A stretch of DNA of 64,000 nt from Betaproteobacteria bacterium. Its GTDB lineage: Bacteria; Pseudomonadota; Gammaproteobacteria; Burkholderiales; Ga0077523. Location: NCBI GenBank assembly GCA_016713305.1, contig JADJPK010000007.1, positions 1 to 64,000 of the forward strand. Reading direction: 5' to 3'. Positions 43,101 to 52,167 of this stretch are shown one piece after another. The stretch's first letter is position 1, and each line of letters begins with the position of its first letter. The position numbers and the translations under genes are program-made. Under the pieces are notes generated by a model. It searched no databases and was not told the DNA's origin. It worked only from the letters and a program-made list of their open reading frames with translations.

Positions 43101-43507
43101 TCGAACGTCTCGGGCACCAGGCCCCTGTCCCTCGCGGGAGGCGATCCCAGCGCCCGGCCCACGGCATCGAGAACGGCCTCCGGTTCCACGGGCTTCAGCA
43201 GCACCTGTTCGACGCCGCATTGCGCCGCCAGCGACCGGGCTTCATGTTCACGGTAGTGGGCGGTGTAGTAGATGACGGGCGTGCCCGCGAACCCCGGATC
43301 CTCCCGCAGCCGGCGCACGAATTCGTAACCGTCCATGGTCGGCATGAGGATGTCGCAGATCACCAGATCAGGCGAGGCATCGTGGACGATCTCCAGTGCC
43401 TCCTGTCCGTCCGCGGCTTCCAGCAGGCGGTGGCCCTGGAATCCCAGAATGGCGAGGAGCACGTCGCGGTTGGTGGGGTGGTCGTCGACGACCAGGATCG
43501 TGGCCAT
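40181..43507 (-). CDS. Response regulator REC-GAF(x3)-GGDEF-EAL, cyclic-di-GMP phosphodiesterase candidate
   Basis: A 1108-aa cytoplasmic signalling protein. Residues 1-125 form a receiver domain (Asp52 phosphoacceptor in VICDILMPTMDG, LLKPVEP Lys switch). Three GAF-like domains follow (about 180-340, 350-530, 540-690). A GGDEF fold covers about 695-850, but the signature is LGIDFF instead of GGDEF, so it is probably catalytically dead. The EAL domain (about 865-1108) keeps GLEALIRW, ESMVM, DDFGTGYSSLAYL and IAEGVES, so it should hydrolyse cyclic-di-GMP. It starts 4 bases after the small receiver gene and is last in the kinase operon. It links phosphorelay and small-ligand sensing to cyclic-di-GMP removal. 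Confidence 0.9.
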   Translation of the reverse strand: MATILVVDDHPTNRDVLLAILGFQGHRLLEAADGQEALEIVHDASPDLVICDILMPTMDGYEFVRRLREDPGFAGTPVIYYTAHYREHEARSLAAQCGVEQVLLKPVEPEAVLDAVGRALGSPPARDRGLVPETFDREHLRLVTDKLSEETRGHLNASRRLAALTELNLALASEKEPDRLLDGVCRGARELIGARIGVLEVRDKNGGENLHVAFCGLADEVRSALQRPGCGDGPLGTPDIGVRAKRLENPGGKAEAVGLAPELGPVRAVLAGPVASHTIVYGWICVLDKVGADRFTEEDEHLLDILGRQVGRIYENGSLFRKVRQHALALEAETRALTLTQQRLAAQYAVSRVLADADDLAHAAAPLLDAMCRSLGFDAGTVWQVNPKEGRIRCLGAWTDGSGRFAHFAETSRQASFPVGQGMPGIAWSREEPVWVDDLWCIPPSPRSEAGLAAGLRSAVAFPITQSGHPIGVIDLFSGERRDEDPELMQALAAIGNLIGHFLERKAQQVDIARLNRIYSVLSQINSLIVRVRSRTTLFEESCRIAVTKGRFLFACISEFDAATGKVTPAFFASEDFADALRDLPHPVEEPVGAHLVRTAVLTGEVAIDNEVDLDEEHATASAAARSMIALPLVAEDRVLGVLCLGAPEPDFFNDGELELLRELAGDIAFALVSIDKADRLDYLARFDVLTGLPNRKELMDRLEQSLHGARRRGVALAVAVMDIRRFHQVNDTFGRVAGDQFLREFAARFVERWPDSECMARLGIDFFAGVIPDISGSSEALGSVLAVQEHLHARPVEVAGESIAVTTHAGIAMFPADAEDAQTLTRLAEAALARAKSAGERCVLYQPDMSRRPVGTLLLENRLRRALEQQQFVLHYQPKVDTLTRQLKGLEALIRWNDPERGLQMPAQFVTVLEETGIIVDVGLWSLRRAIEDARWLARQGRPVPRIAVNVSALQLQQRDFVESVGSLLAETGAGGDLIDLELTESMVMRDVDANIVKLAALGEMGVRIVIDDFGTGYSSLAYLARLPIHTLKIDRSFIHTMTQSPESMTIVSTIISLAHSMELDVIAEGVESEEEAKFLRLLKCDELQGFLFGKPMPMAEIARLPG

Positions 43508-43511
43508 GACG

Positions 43512-43916
43512 CTACCCGCCCGCCGCGGTTGTCCGGCGAAGTGAAGGCGGCAGATAGGTTTCGACCTCGGAGACGAAGGTCTCCGGCACGATCGGCTTGG
43601 ACATGTAGCCGTCGAAACCCGCCGCGAGCGCCGTCTCGCGGTCACCTTCCATCGACAGCGCCGTGACGGCGATGACGGGAACGCGGCTCCAGTGCGGGTT
43701 GGCGAGCAACGCCGACACCACCTGGAAGCCGTCGAGCACCGGCATCTGCAGGTCGCACAGGACCAGGTCGCAGGTGCCGCCGAGCGCGAGGCGCAGGCCG
43801 TCGCCGCCGTTGTCGGCAGTGATGGGGCGGTGACCGGACGTCTCCAGCAGGTACCGCGCGAGTTCCAGGCTGGACGGATCGTCCTCGATCACGAGAATCA
43901 CGGCAGCGTCGATCAT
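43512..43916 (-). CDS. Stand-alone receiver-domain response regulator
   Basis: A 134-aa CheY-like receiver with no output domain. The acidic pocket is VIEDDP, the phosphoacceptor is Asp55 in VLCDLQMPVLDG, the switch Thr is in AVTALSMEGD and the Lys is in YMSKPI. Its ATG overlaps the stop of the histidine kinase gene (ATGA), and the EAL response regulator gene starts 4 bases after it. It most likely acts as a phosphate sink or relay between the kinase and its partners. Confidence 0.9.
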   Translation of the reverse strand: MIDAAVILVIEDDPSSLELARYLLETSGHRPITADNGGDGLRLALGGTCDLVLCDLQMPVLDGFQVVSALLANPHWSRVPVIAVTALSMEGDRETALAAGFDGYMSKPIVPETFVSEVETYLPPSLRRTTAAGG

Positions 43917-45754
43917 CGGTCGGGGATCTCCACCGTGAAGAGCGTGCCGATGCCTGGCGTGCTGGACAGCGAGATGCTGCCGCCCAGTGCTTCCGCCAGC
44001 TGCCGCGACAGATGCAGGCCCAGCCCGACGCCTTCGCGCCCGCGTTCCCCTTTGGCCACGACACGGCTGAACGGGCGGAACAGCAGCGGCTGGTCGTCGA
44101 CGTGGATGCCGATTCCCGTGTCCTCGATTTCCAGGAACACGCCCGTGCGGCCGGGCATCACCGCGGGCCGCAAACGGATGTGGATGGATCCGCTGTCCGT
44201 GAACTTGATCGCGTTCTGGACGAGATTGATGAGGATCTGGCTGAACGCCTTGCGATCCGTGGTGACGGACAACGGGGCATCCGGCACTTCCACGAGGAAC
44301 ACCAGACCCTTGTCTCGTGCCTGGGGCGAGAGCGACGACAGGATCTCGTCCACCAGACGCGAACAGTCGAGACGCTCGAACTGGAACTCGGGCCGGCCCG
44401 CTTCGATGCGGGCGAGATTGAGAAGGTCGCTGATGAGGGCCAGCAGATGCCGGGCACTCGACTGCACCGTGCGCAGCTGCTTTTCCTGTTCGGCCGTCAG
44501 AGGCCCCGGCAGGCGCATGAGCAACGTGCCCGTGAATCCGATGATGCCGTTGAGCGGGGTACGAAGCTCGTGGCTCATGCTGGCGAGGAAGCGGTCCTTC
44601 GCCTTGCTCGCCTCCTCCAGTTCCGCATTGGTCTGGCGAAGCTGCTGCTCGATGCGTTTGCGTTCCGTGATGTCGCGGATGGCGCTGGACACGAGCATGC
44701 CTTCGTCGGTTTCGAGCGGACTCAGGCTGATCTCCACGGGAAACTCGGTGCCGTCCTTGCGCAGGCCATGAAGATCGAGGCCCGCGCCCATGGGTCGGAC
44801 CCGCGGGTCGTCGAAGAAGCGGTCGCGGTGCACGCCATGGGACGGGCTGAAGCGGTGAGGAAGAAGGATTTCCACCGGGCGGTCCAGCAACTCGTACCGG
44901 GTGTAGCCGAAGAGCCGTTCGGTCTGGGAATTCACGAGCACGATCCTGCCTGTGCGGTCGACGATCACGATCGCATCGGGCGCAGCTTCGAGCAGGGAGC
45001 GGAACTTCCGTTCGGCGCGGCTCAGCTCGCCGATGGAACGCAGCGAAACGACGGCGAGACCGACGCCGTCGAACCAAAGCCGTCCGACGCTCAATTCGAG
45101 CTGGACGGTGGAGCCGGATGCATGCAGCGCCTCGATCTGGTGGGTGGTCACCGTGCGCGGCCGACCGGGCATCTGCGGCGTGTGCCACCAGCGTTGGCCG
45201 GGCAATGTGCCGGGGCTCGAGGGCAGCACCGACTCGATGGGCCGGGTGAGCAGCGTTTCGCCGTCGTGGCCCAGGATCTGGACGGCGCGCACATTCGCGA
45301 AGACGATCCGGCCGGTGGGTTCGACCACCAGGAGGCCCTCGGGGACCGCATCGAATACCGGGGCGTGAATCGTGCGCAGCGATTCGATGTGGCGGCGCGC
45401 GATGACGTCCGAGGCATCCCAGGCCTGGCTCACGATGGAGGGTGCTGCGCCGTCCGATCCCGGCACGAGCCGGTTGCGCACGCGGAGGATCAGGCGGCAG
45501 CCGTCGCGGTGCCGACGGACGCATTCCGCTTCCGCGTCGCCGGCGGCGAGGGTGTCCTGCAGGAGATGCCGCTCGAGGAGGGCGCGTTCGCCTACGACGA
45601 CGAGTTCGTCGAGGCTGCGGCCGAGCGCGAATTCGGGACTGTAGCCATACAAGGCCTCAGCGGCCGCTGTCCACTGCAGGACTTCTCCGGAGGTCGACAA
45701 AACGACGCTGCCATCTCCGGAACCGCTGACCGGGGCCTCGTCGAGTTCGTCCAT
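43913..45754 (-). CDS. Soluble hybrid-type PAS sensor histidine kinase
   Basis: A 613-aa kinase with three PAS domains (about 10-120, 130-245, 250-370; the third has the clearest motifs DAIVIVDRTGRIVLVNSQTERLFGY and LRKDGTEFPVEISL). A HisKA dimerisation helix follows with His395 in ASMSHELRTPLNG, then a HATPase_c domain (LINLVQNAIKFTD N-box, DTGIGI G1, EGVGLGLHLSRQLAEALGG G2). It has no membrane helices, so it senses an internal cue. It leads a tight operon with a receiver and a REC-GAF-EAL protein. No heme- or flavin-specific residue could be identified in the PAS domains. Confidence 0.92.
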   Translation of the reverse strand: MDELDEAPVSGSGDGSVVLSTSGEVLQWTAAAEALYGYSPEFALGRSLDELVVVGERALLERHLLQDTLAAGDAEAECVRRHRDGCRLILRVRNRLVPGSDGAAPSIVSQAWDASDVIARRHIESLRTIHAPVFDAVPEGLLVVEPTGRIVFANVRAVQILGHDGETLLTRPIESVLPSSPGTLPGQRWWHTPQMPGRPRTVTTHQIEALHASGSTVQLELSVGRLWFDGVGLAVVSLRSIGELSRAERKFRSLLEAAPDAIVIVDRTGRIVLVNSQTERLFGYTRYELLDRPVEILLPHRFSPSHGVHRDRFFDDPRVRPMGAGLDLHGLRKDGTEFPVEISLSPLETDEGMLVSSAIRDITERKRIEQQLRQTNAELEEASKAKDRFLASMSHELRTPLNGIIGFTGTLLMRLPGPLTAEQEKQLRTVQSSARHLLALISDLLNLARIEAGRPEFQFERLDCSRLVDEILSSLSPQARDKGLVFLVEVPDAPLSVTTDRKAFSQILINLVQNAIKFTDSGSIHIRLRPAVMPGRTGVFLEIEDTGIGIHVDDQPLLFRPFSRVVAKGERGREGVGLGLHLSRQLAEALGGSISLSSTPGIGTLFTVEIPDR

Positions 45755-45889
45755 TGGGAACTCCCGAGCGAAGATGCGCGCACGGGTTTCGGTGCGCGCT
45801 ACAGTCGCGTCAACTTAGCACAGCGGTACTTGCACACAAGATAGGCACTTCTGTCAGGGGAGCGCAGCCCCTGGTGGAAACCTCGGCCC

Positions 45890-46705
45890 TCAGGGCGGAT
45901 TGCCGCTGGAACGGCGGAGGCTGGCGGGAAGATGGGGTTCGATGACCTGCAGCATCTGCGTGAAGATCCGGGGATTCGCCGCGACGATGTGTCCGGTCTC
46001 GAGAAAGTGTTCGTTCCCTTCCAGATCCCCGACGAGCCCGCCGGCTTCCTGCACGAGGAGGGCGCCCGCGGCCATGTCCCAGGGCGACAGACCGATTTCC
46101 CAGAAGCCGTCCATCCGGCCCGCCGCCACGTTCGCGAGATCGAGCGCTGCGGCACCCGGCCTGCGAATGCCTGCGGACTTGGGCATGAACTCCTTCAGCA
46201 TGGCGACGTAGGCGTCGGTGTGATCGAACATCCGGAAGGGGAAGCCCGTGGCAAGAAGACAGTCGAGCAGCTTGTCGCGCCGCGAGACACGGATGCGGCG
46301 CTCGTTGAGGAACGCGCCGCGGCCCCGGGATGCGGTGAAGAGGTCGTTGCGGGTCGGGTCGTAGACGACGCCGTGGGTGAGCACGCCCTTGTGGGCCAGC
46401 GCGATGGACACGCAGTACACCGGAAAGCCATGCAGGAAATTGGTGGTGCCATCGAGCGGATCGATGATCCAGACGTACTCGGAGTCGCCGGCTGCGCCGC
46501 TTTCCTCCGCTAGAATCGCGTGGTCCGGATAGGCGCTCTTCAGCGTCTCGATGATGGCGTCTTCCGACGCGCGGTCGACCTCGGACACGAGATCGTTGAG
46601 CGACTTGTGGCGCACGGTGAGCGTGTCCAGGTTGTCGGAGGCGCGCTCGATGATGTTGCCGGCGCGCCTCGCAGCCTTGACCGCGATGTTGAGCATGGGG
46701 TGCAT
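45890..46705 (-). CDS. suhB: Inositol-1-monophosphatase family protein SuhB
   Basis: A 271-aa magnesium-dependent phosphatase; in E. coli SuhB also joins the NusA/ribosomal antitermination complex. Metal-binding motifs are AEESG (Glu), IDPLDGTTNFLHGFP (Asp pair) and LSPWDMAAGALLVQEAGG (third Asp). Start ATG 46705. It is divergent from trmJ, and this suhB-trmJ-iscR arrangement is shared with E. coli, which supports the name. The 135 bases between it and the kinase gene contain only a small hairpin (CAGGGG...CCCCTG, 45855-45873). Confidence 0.92.
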   Translation of the reverse strand: MHPMLNIAVKAARRAGNIIERASDNLDTLTVRHKSLNDLVSEVDRASEDAIIETLKSAYPDHAILAEESGAAGDSEYVWIIDPLDGTTNFLHGFPVYCVSIALAHKGVLTHGVVYDPTRNDLFTASRGRGAFLNERRIRVSRRDKLLDCLLATGFPFRMFDHTDAYVAMLKEFMPKSAGIRRPGAAALDLANVAAGRMDGFWEIGLSPWDMAAGALLVQEAGGLVGDLEGNEHFLETGHIVAANPRIFTQMLQVIEPHLPASLRRSSGNPP

Positions 46706-46783
46706 GGAGTCGCCTGAGCGGTGTCGGATTCGGAAAGCCCGCGATTCTAGCCCTTACCCTTCCTCAAGTCCTTATCTGACCCG

Positions 46784-47527
46784 ATGACCCCGACCGACGC
46801 CGGCCGCCTGGCCAATGTCCGCATCGTTCTGTCGCACACCAGCCACCCTGGCAATATCGGCTCCACGGCCAGGGCCATGAAGACGATGGGCCTGCGCGAC
46901 CTGGTGCTGGTGAACCCGCGGCGGTTTCCGGATCCCACGGCCGATGCCCTGAGCTCGAATGCCGTGGATGTGCTGGCGGGAGCCCGGGTGTGCAGCAGCC
47001 TCGAAGAAGCGCTCGAGGGGACGGTCCTGGCCGTGGCGGCGGTGGGCCATTCCTACGACGCCTCCCACGAACTGGTGACGAGCCGGGAAGCCGCCGCCCA
47101 GGCCATGGGGTGTGCCGGACAAGGGCAGGTGGCCTTCGTGTTCGGGACGGAGGCGAGCGGACTTACGGCCGATGAGGTGCGGGCCTGCAGCCTCTCGGCG
47201 ATGATTCCGAGCAATCCGGAGTACTCGTCGCTCAATCTGGCGGCCGCCGTGCAGATCTTTGCCTACGAACTCCGGCTGGCGGCCGGCGCAGCGGTGCTCC
47301 CGGCCGTTCCGGACCCGGAACTCGCCTCTCACGAAGATATCGAACGATTGCACGTTCATCTCGAGTCCGTGCTGGCCGGGATCGGGTTCTTCGACCGCGA
47401 CAATCCCAAGCGGCTGCTTCCGCGGTTGCGGCGCCTGGTGGCCCGCGCGCGACTCGAGCGGGAAGAAGTTCAGATTCTTCGAGGGATCCTGCGCGCGATC
47501 GAGTTGCTGCGGCGCAAGAATTCCTAG
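46784..47527 (+). CDS. trmJ: tRNA (cytidine/uridine-2'-O-)-methyltransferase TrmJ
   Basis: A 247-aa SPOUT-class RNA methyltransferase that 2'-O-methylates position 32 of several tRNAs. The N-terminal VRIVLSHTSHPGNIGSTARAMKTMG and the trefoil-knot SAM-binding segments (VAFVFGTEASGLTADEV, IPSNPEYSSLNLAAAVQIFAYELR) are intact. The C-terminal helical extension (EREEVQILRGILRAIELL) is typical of TrmJ rather than TrmL. It starts 78 bases from the divergent suhB and is followed by the isc/suf promoter region. Confidence 0.93.
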   Translation: MTPTDAGRLANVRIVLSHTSHPGNIGSTARAMKTMGLRDLVLVNPRRFPDPTADALSSNAVDVLAGARVCSSLEEALEGTVLAVAAVGHSYDASHELVTSREAAAQAMGCAGQGQVAFVFGTEASGLTADEVRACSLSAMIPSNPEYSSLNLAAAVQIFAYELRLAAGAAVLPAVPDPELASHEDIERLHVHLESVLAGIGFFDRDNPKRLLPRLRRLVARARLEREEVQILRGILRAIELLRRKNS

Positions 47528-47610
47528 TGGCCGGAGGTGGTATCCCGAGGGGTTCCCCCACTCCGGAGTTCATGATTCCCCTAAAGTTTTCCGTCCCATC
47601 GTCGTTGTGG

Positions 47611-47658
47611 TTGATCGAAGTGCTTGCGTTCTTTTATACTTGAGCAAAACACTCAAGT
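47611..47658 (+). promoter_or_regulatory. Promoter and IscR-type operator of the iscR-suf operon
   Basis: TTGATC (47611-47616), an 18-base spacer and TATACT (47635-47640) form the promoter. A perfect inverted repeat ACTTGAG-CAAAACA-CTCAAGT (47638-47658) starts inside the -10 box and covers the likely transcription start, where a repressor would block RNA polymerase. The position and A/T-centred form fit an autoregulatory IscR site. Confidence 0.65.
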
Positions 47659-47671
47659 AAAAAGGACATTT

Positions 47672-47687
47672 GCCCCGCGAGCGGGGC
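47672..47687 (+). promoter_or_regulatory. GC hairpin in the iscR leader
   Basis: GCCCCGC-GA-GCGGGGC, a perfect 7-bp stem, lies in the untranslated leader 21 bases before iscR ATG, followed by CGTTTGTCTT. It could be an mRNA stability element or a weak attenuator. Confidence 0.4.
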
Positions 47688-47708
47688 CGTTTGTCTTGAG
47701 AGGGAAAA

Positions 47709-48209
47709 ATGCGACTCACCACGAAGGGACGTTTTGCCGTTACCGCGATGATCGATCTCGCCATGCGCGATGGGCAGGGTCCCGTCACCCTGGCCGAGAT
47801 CAGCCAGCGTCAGAAGATCTCCCTGTCCTATCTGGAACAACTTTTCGGCAAATTGCGCCGCCAGTCGCTCGTGAACAGCACCCGCGGCCCCGGCGGAGGC
47901 TATACACTTGCCCGCCGTGCCGAGGACATGTCGGTGGCGGACATCATCCTGGCCGTCGACGAACCCATCGATGCCACGCAGTGCGGCGGGATGGAGAATT
48001 GCCAGGACGAGCAGAAGTGCCTCACGCACGACTTGTGGAGTGCTCTCAATACCCACATTTTCGATTACCTGAAGGACGTGAAACTGTCCAAGCTGGTGAA
48101 CGATCAGCACGAGCGCATCGCCAAGGCGCGCACGGCGCCGCAGGCGGTGAGGGACGTTCCGGAAGTGCGCAGGCTTCCCCAGAGCGAGGCGATCGTCGCC
48201 ACTCTGTAA
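47709..48209 (+). CDS. iscR: Fe-S cluster-sensing repressor IscR
   Basis: A 166-aa Rrf2-family regulator. The winged helix is at residues 1-65 (MRLTTKGRFAVTAMIDLA, KISLSYLEQLFGKLRR, STRGPGGGY). The [2Fe-2S] ligands sit at Cys92, Cys98, Cys104 and His107, the same numbering as E. coli IscR. With a cluster it should repress its own operon; without one it switches to other sites. It heads the SUF operon here rather than isc genes. GGGAAAAA precedes the ATG. Confidence 0.95.
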   Translation: MRLTTKGRFAVTAMIDLAMRDGQGPVTLAEISQRQKISLSYLEQLFGKLRRQSLVNSTRGPGGGYTLARRAEDMSVADIILAVDEPIDATQCGGMENCQDEQKCLTHDLWSALNTHIFDYLKDVKLSKLVNDQHERIAKARTAPQAVRDVPEVRRLPQSEAIVATL

Positions 48210-48240
48210 TTTTGCAGTTGCAGCAAGAGGTCAAGGAGCA

Positions 48241-48564
48241 GTGAGCATCCAGTTGACGGAAACGGCAGCCCGCCACATCCGCAAGTCCATTGTCGAGAAG
48301 CGGGGCGGCCTCGCCCTGCGTCTCGGCGTGAGACAGGTCGGGTGCGGGGGCCTGGCGTACACGTTCGATGGGGCAAGGGAACTGAGCGATCAGGATCGGC
48401 TTTTCGAGGCTCACGACGCGAAGGTGGTCGTTGCGGAGGAGGCGTTGCCGTTTCTGGATGGCGCCACGCTCGATTTCGTCCGCGACGGCTTCAAGGAGAC
48501 TTTTCGCGTCGACAATCCCAACGCGAAATCGACTTGCGGCTGTGGCGAGAGCTTCGGCGTCTAG
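48241..48564 (+). CDS. A-type Fe-S carrier (IscA/SufA/ErpA family)
   Basis: A 107-aa iron-sulfur carrier. The three conserved Cys are Cys35 (VGCGGLAY) and Cys99/Cys101 (STCGCGESFGV). It moves clusters from the SufBCD scaffold to target proteins. The start is GTG 48241, 6 bases after AAGGAG; the previous stop is 29 bases upstream. By place in the operon it would be SufA; motif alone cannot separate SufA from IscA. Confidence 0.9.
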   Translation: MSIQLTETAARHIRKSIVEKRGGLALRLGVRQVGCGGLAYTFDGARELSDQDRLFEAHDAKVVVAEEALPFLDGATLDFVRDGFKETFRVDNPNAKSTCGCGESFGV

Positions 48565-48610
48565 TGCCGGACGCTCACTTCGCCACACTGCAACGACGGA
48601 AGCGCATGAG

Positions 48611-50043
<1,433 letters not shown>

Positions 50044-50047
<4 letters not shown>

Positions 50048-50817
50048 CGACGCAACCGGGCACTGTCCTGCTGGAGGTTCGCGGGCTCGAAGCCGCCGTG
50101 GGTGGGGTGCAGATCCTGAACGGCATCGACCTCACGGTCAGAGCCGGTGAAGTGCACGCGATCATGGGCCCCAACGGCTCGGGGAAGAGCACGCTGTCCA
50201 AGGTGCTGGCCGGCCACCCCGCCTACGAGGTGCTGGGCGGCACGGCCGTCTTCTGCGGCAAGGATCTGTTCGCCATGGCGGCAGAGGAGCGCGCACAGGC
50301 CGGGTTTTTCCTGAGCTTCCAGTACCCCGTCGAGGTCCCAGGGGTGGCGAACGCCCAGTTTCTCAGGCTGGCGTACAACACGGTGCAGGGCGCGCGGGGC
50401 AAGGACGAACTGGATCCCCTCGAATTCGACGATTTCGTCCGCGAGAAGATGGGGATGCTCGAGATGGACCCGGCGTTCCTCGACCGGAGCGTGAACACCG
50501 GCTTCTCCGGCGGCGAGAAGAAGCGCAACGAAATCCTTCAGATGGCCTTGCTGGAGCCGCGACTCGCGTTTCTCGACGAGACGGACTCGGGACTCGATAT
50601 CGACGCGCTCCGGGTGGTGGCGGGAGGCGTGAATCAGTTGCGTTCCGGCGAGAACGCCGTCGTGCTGGTCACCCACTATCAGCGGTTGCTCAATTACATC
50701 GTCCCGGACTTCGTGCACGTCATGGATGGCGGCCGGCTGGTCATGACCGGTGGCAAGGAGCTCGCTCTGGAACTCGAGGCCCGCGGCTACGACTGGATCC
50801 AGAAGCAGGCGGCCTGA
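50044..50817 (+). CDS. sufC: Fe-S assembly ATPase SufC
   Basis: A 257-aa ABC-type ATPase that drives conformational change in SufBCD. Walker A is MGPNGSGKST (41-50), the signature is TGFSGGEKKRNEILQ and Walker B is LAFLDETDSGLDIDALR. There is no membrane part. It overlaps sufB at its start and is followed by sufD after 6 bases. Confidence 0.97.
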
Positions 50818-50823
50818 CGGACG

Positions 50824-52125
50824 ATGGATGCGCTGCAGACCCGTTCGTTTCTGGACAACCTTCTCGGCAAGCCCGCGGCGGAGGGCCAGGACTGGCTGAA
50901 GGCACTGCGCTCGCGGGCGCTGGAGCGAGCCAACGTGCTGGCCGTTCCCTCGCCGCGTGACGAGGACTGGCGCTTTACCGATCTGACGCCGCTGTATCAG
51001 GCAAGCCTCGGCGCCCCCGCTGACGCGGGACCCGATCCCGACCGCGATTCGCTGGCGAGGTTTGCCGTGCCGGAAGCTTCGGCGACACTCGTCTTCGTGG
51101 ACGGCCGGTATTGCGCGGGGCTGTCCTCGGTGCGTGCCGCATCCGGTCTGGTCATCGGCAATTTCTCGACCGTCGCCGTCGAATTCCCCGACAGCGTCGA
51201 ACACTGGGTGGGAAACGCTGCTCCGTTCCTGCACGACCTGTTCACGGCCGTGAACACCGCGCGTCTGCGCGACGGCGCCGTGATTCACGCGGCCAGGGAC
51301 GTGAGCGCCGGACCGGTACATTGCCTGTTCGTGGCTACGCGAAAGGACGTCGCCGTGCATCCGCGCTTGCTCGTGCGTGCAGACTCGGGTGCCGATGTGA
51401 CGGTGATCGAGGATTACGTTTCGCTGCAGGATGGAGCGTATTGCGTGAACGCGGTGAGCGAAGTGTTCGTCGCCGCCCATGCGCGGGTGCGTCATGTGCG
51501 TCTGCAACGCGACTCGACACGGGCTTTTCACATGGCCAACACCGGCGTGTCCGTGGGGCGCGATGGCCGCTACTCCAACTGTTCCGTGGCGCTGGGCGCG
51601 CGCATCTCGCGGCACACGCTGAGTGTGGAACAGGCCGGGCCCGGCACCGAATTCGAGCTTGACGGTCTCGCGCTGATCGCGGGCCGACAACTGGCCGACA
51701 CGCACTCGTTCGTGGATCACGCGCAGCCGAACGGCACCAGCCGGCAGCAGCACAAGTGCGTGGTATCGGGCGGAGCGCACGCCGTGTTCAACGGTCGAAT
51801 TCTGGTACGGGAAGGCGCCCAGCAGACAAACTCCGCCCAGGAGAGCCGCAACCTGCTGCTGTCGGACAAGGCGCACGTGGACACCAAGCCGCAGCTCGAG
51901 ATCTTCGCCGACGACGTGAAGTGCGCGCACGGCGCCGCGGTGGGACAGCTGGAGGCCGAGGAAGTCTTCTACCTGCGCAGCCGGGGACTGTCCGAAGCGG
52001 CGGCGCGCGGTCTGCTGACGTACGGATTTGCGGCTGACGTGGTGGACCGCATTCCGGTGCCGTCGCTGGTCGCCGCCTTGCACCGGACTATCGTGAATCA
52101 GACAGGAGGGCCCCAGCTGGGCTGA
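50824..52125 (+). CDS. sufD: Fe-S assembly protein SufD
   Basis: A 433-aa SufB paralogue forming the SufBC2D complex. Family marks are the RDEDWRFTDLTPLYQ N-terminal block, the right-handed beta-helix core, and the C-terminal CAHGAAVGQLEAEEVFYLRSRGLSEAAARGLLTYGFAADVVDRI, which holds the conserved His (CAHG) used in cluster assembly. It follows sufC by 6 bases and precedes sufS by 42 bases. Confidence 0.95.
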   Translation: MDALQTRSFLDNLLGKPAAEGQDWLKALRSRALERANVLAVPSPRDEDWRFTDLTPLYQASLGAPADAGPDPDRDSLARFAVPEASATLVFVDGRYCAGLSSVRAASGLVIGNFSTVAVEFPDSVEHWVGNAAPFLHDLFTAVNTARLRDGAVIHAARDVSAGPVHCLFVATRKDVAVHPRLLVRADSGADVTVIEDYVSLQDGAYCVNAVSEVFVAAHARVRHVRLQRDSTRAFHMANTGVSVGRDGRYSNCSVALGARISRHTLSVEQAGPGTEFELDGLALIAGRQLADTHSFVDHAQPNGTSRQQHKCVVSGGAHAVFNGRILVREGAQQTNSAQESRNLLLSDKAHVDTKPQLEIFADDVKCAHGAAVGQLEAEEVFYLRSRGLSEAAARGLLTYGFAADVVDRIPVPSLVAALHRTIVNQTGGPQLG

Positions 52126-52167
52126 CCCTCCGGTCGGCTTCGAGACTGGCAGGCAACGAGGAGTCGA

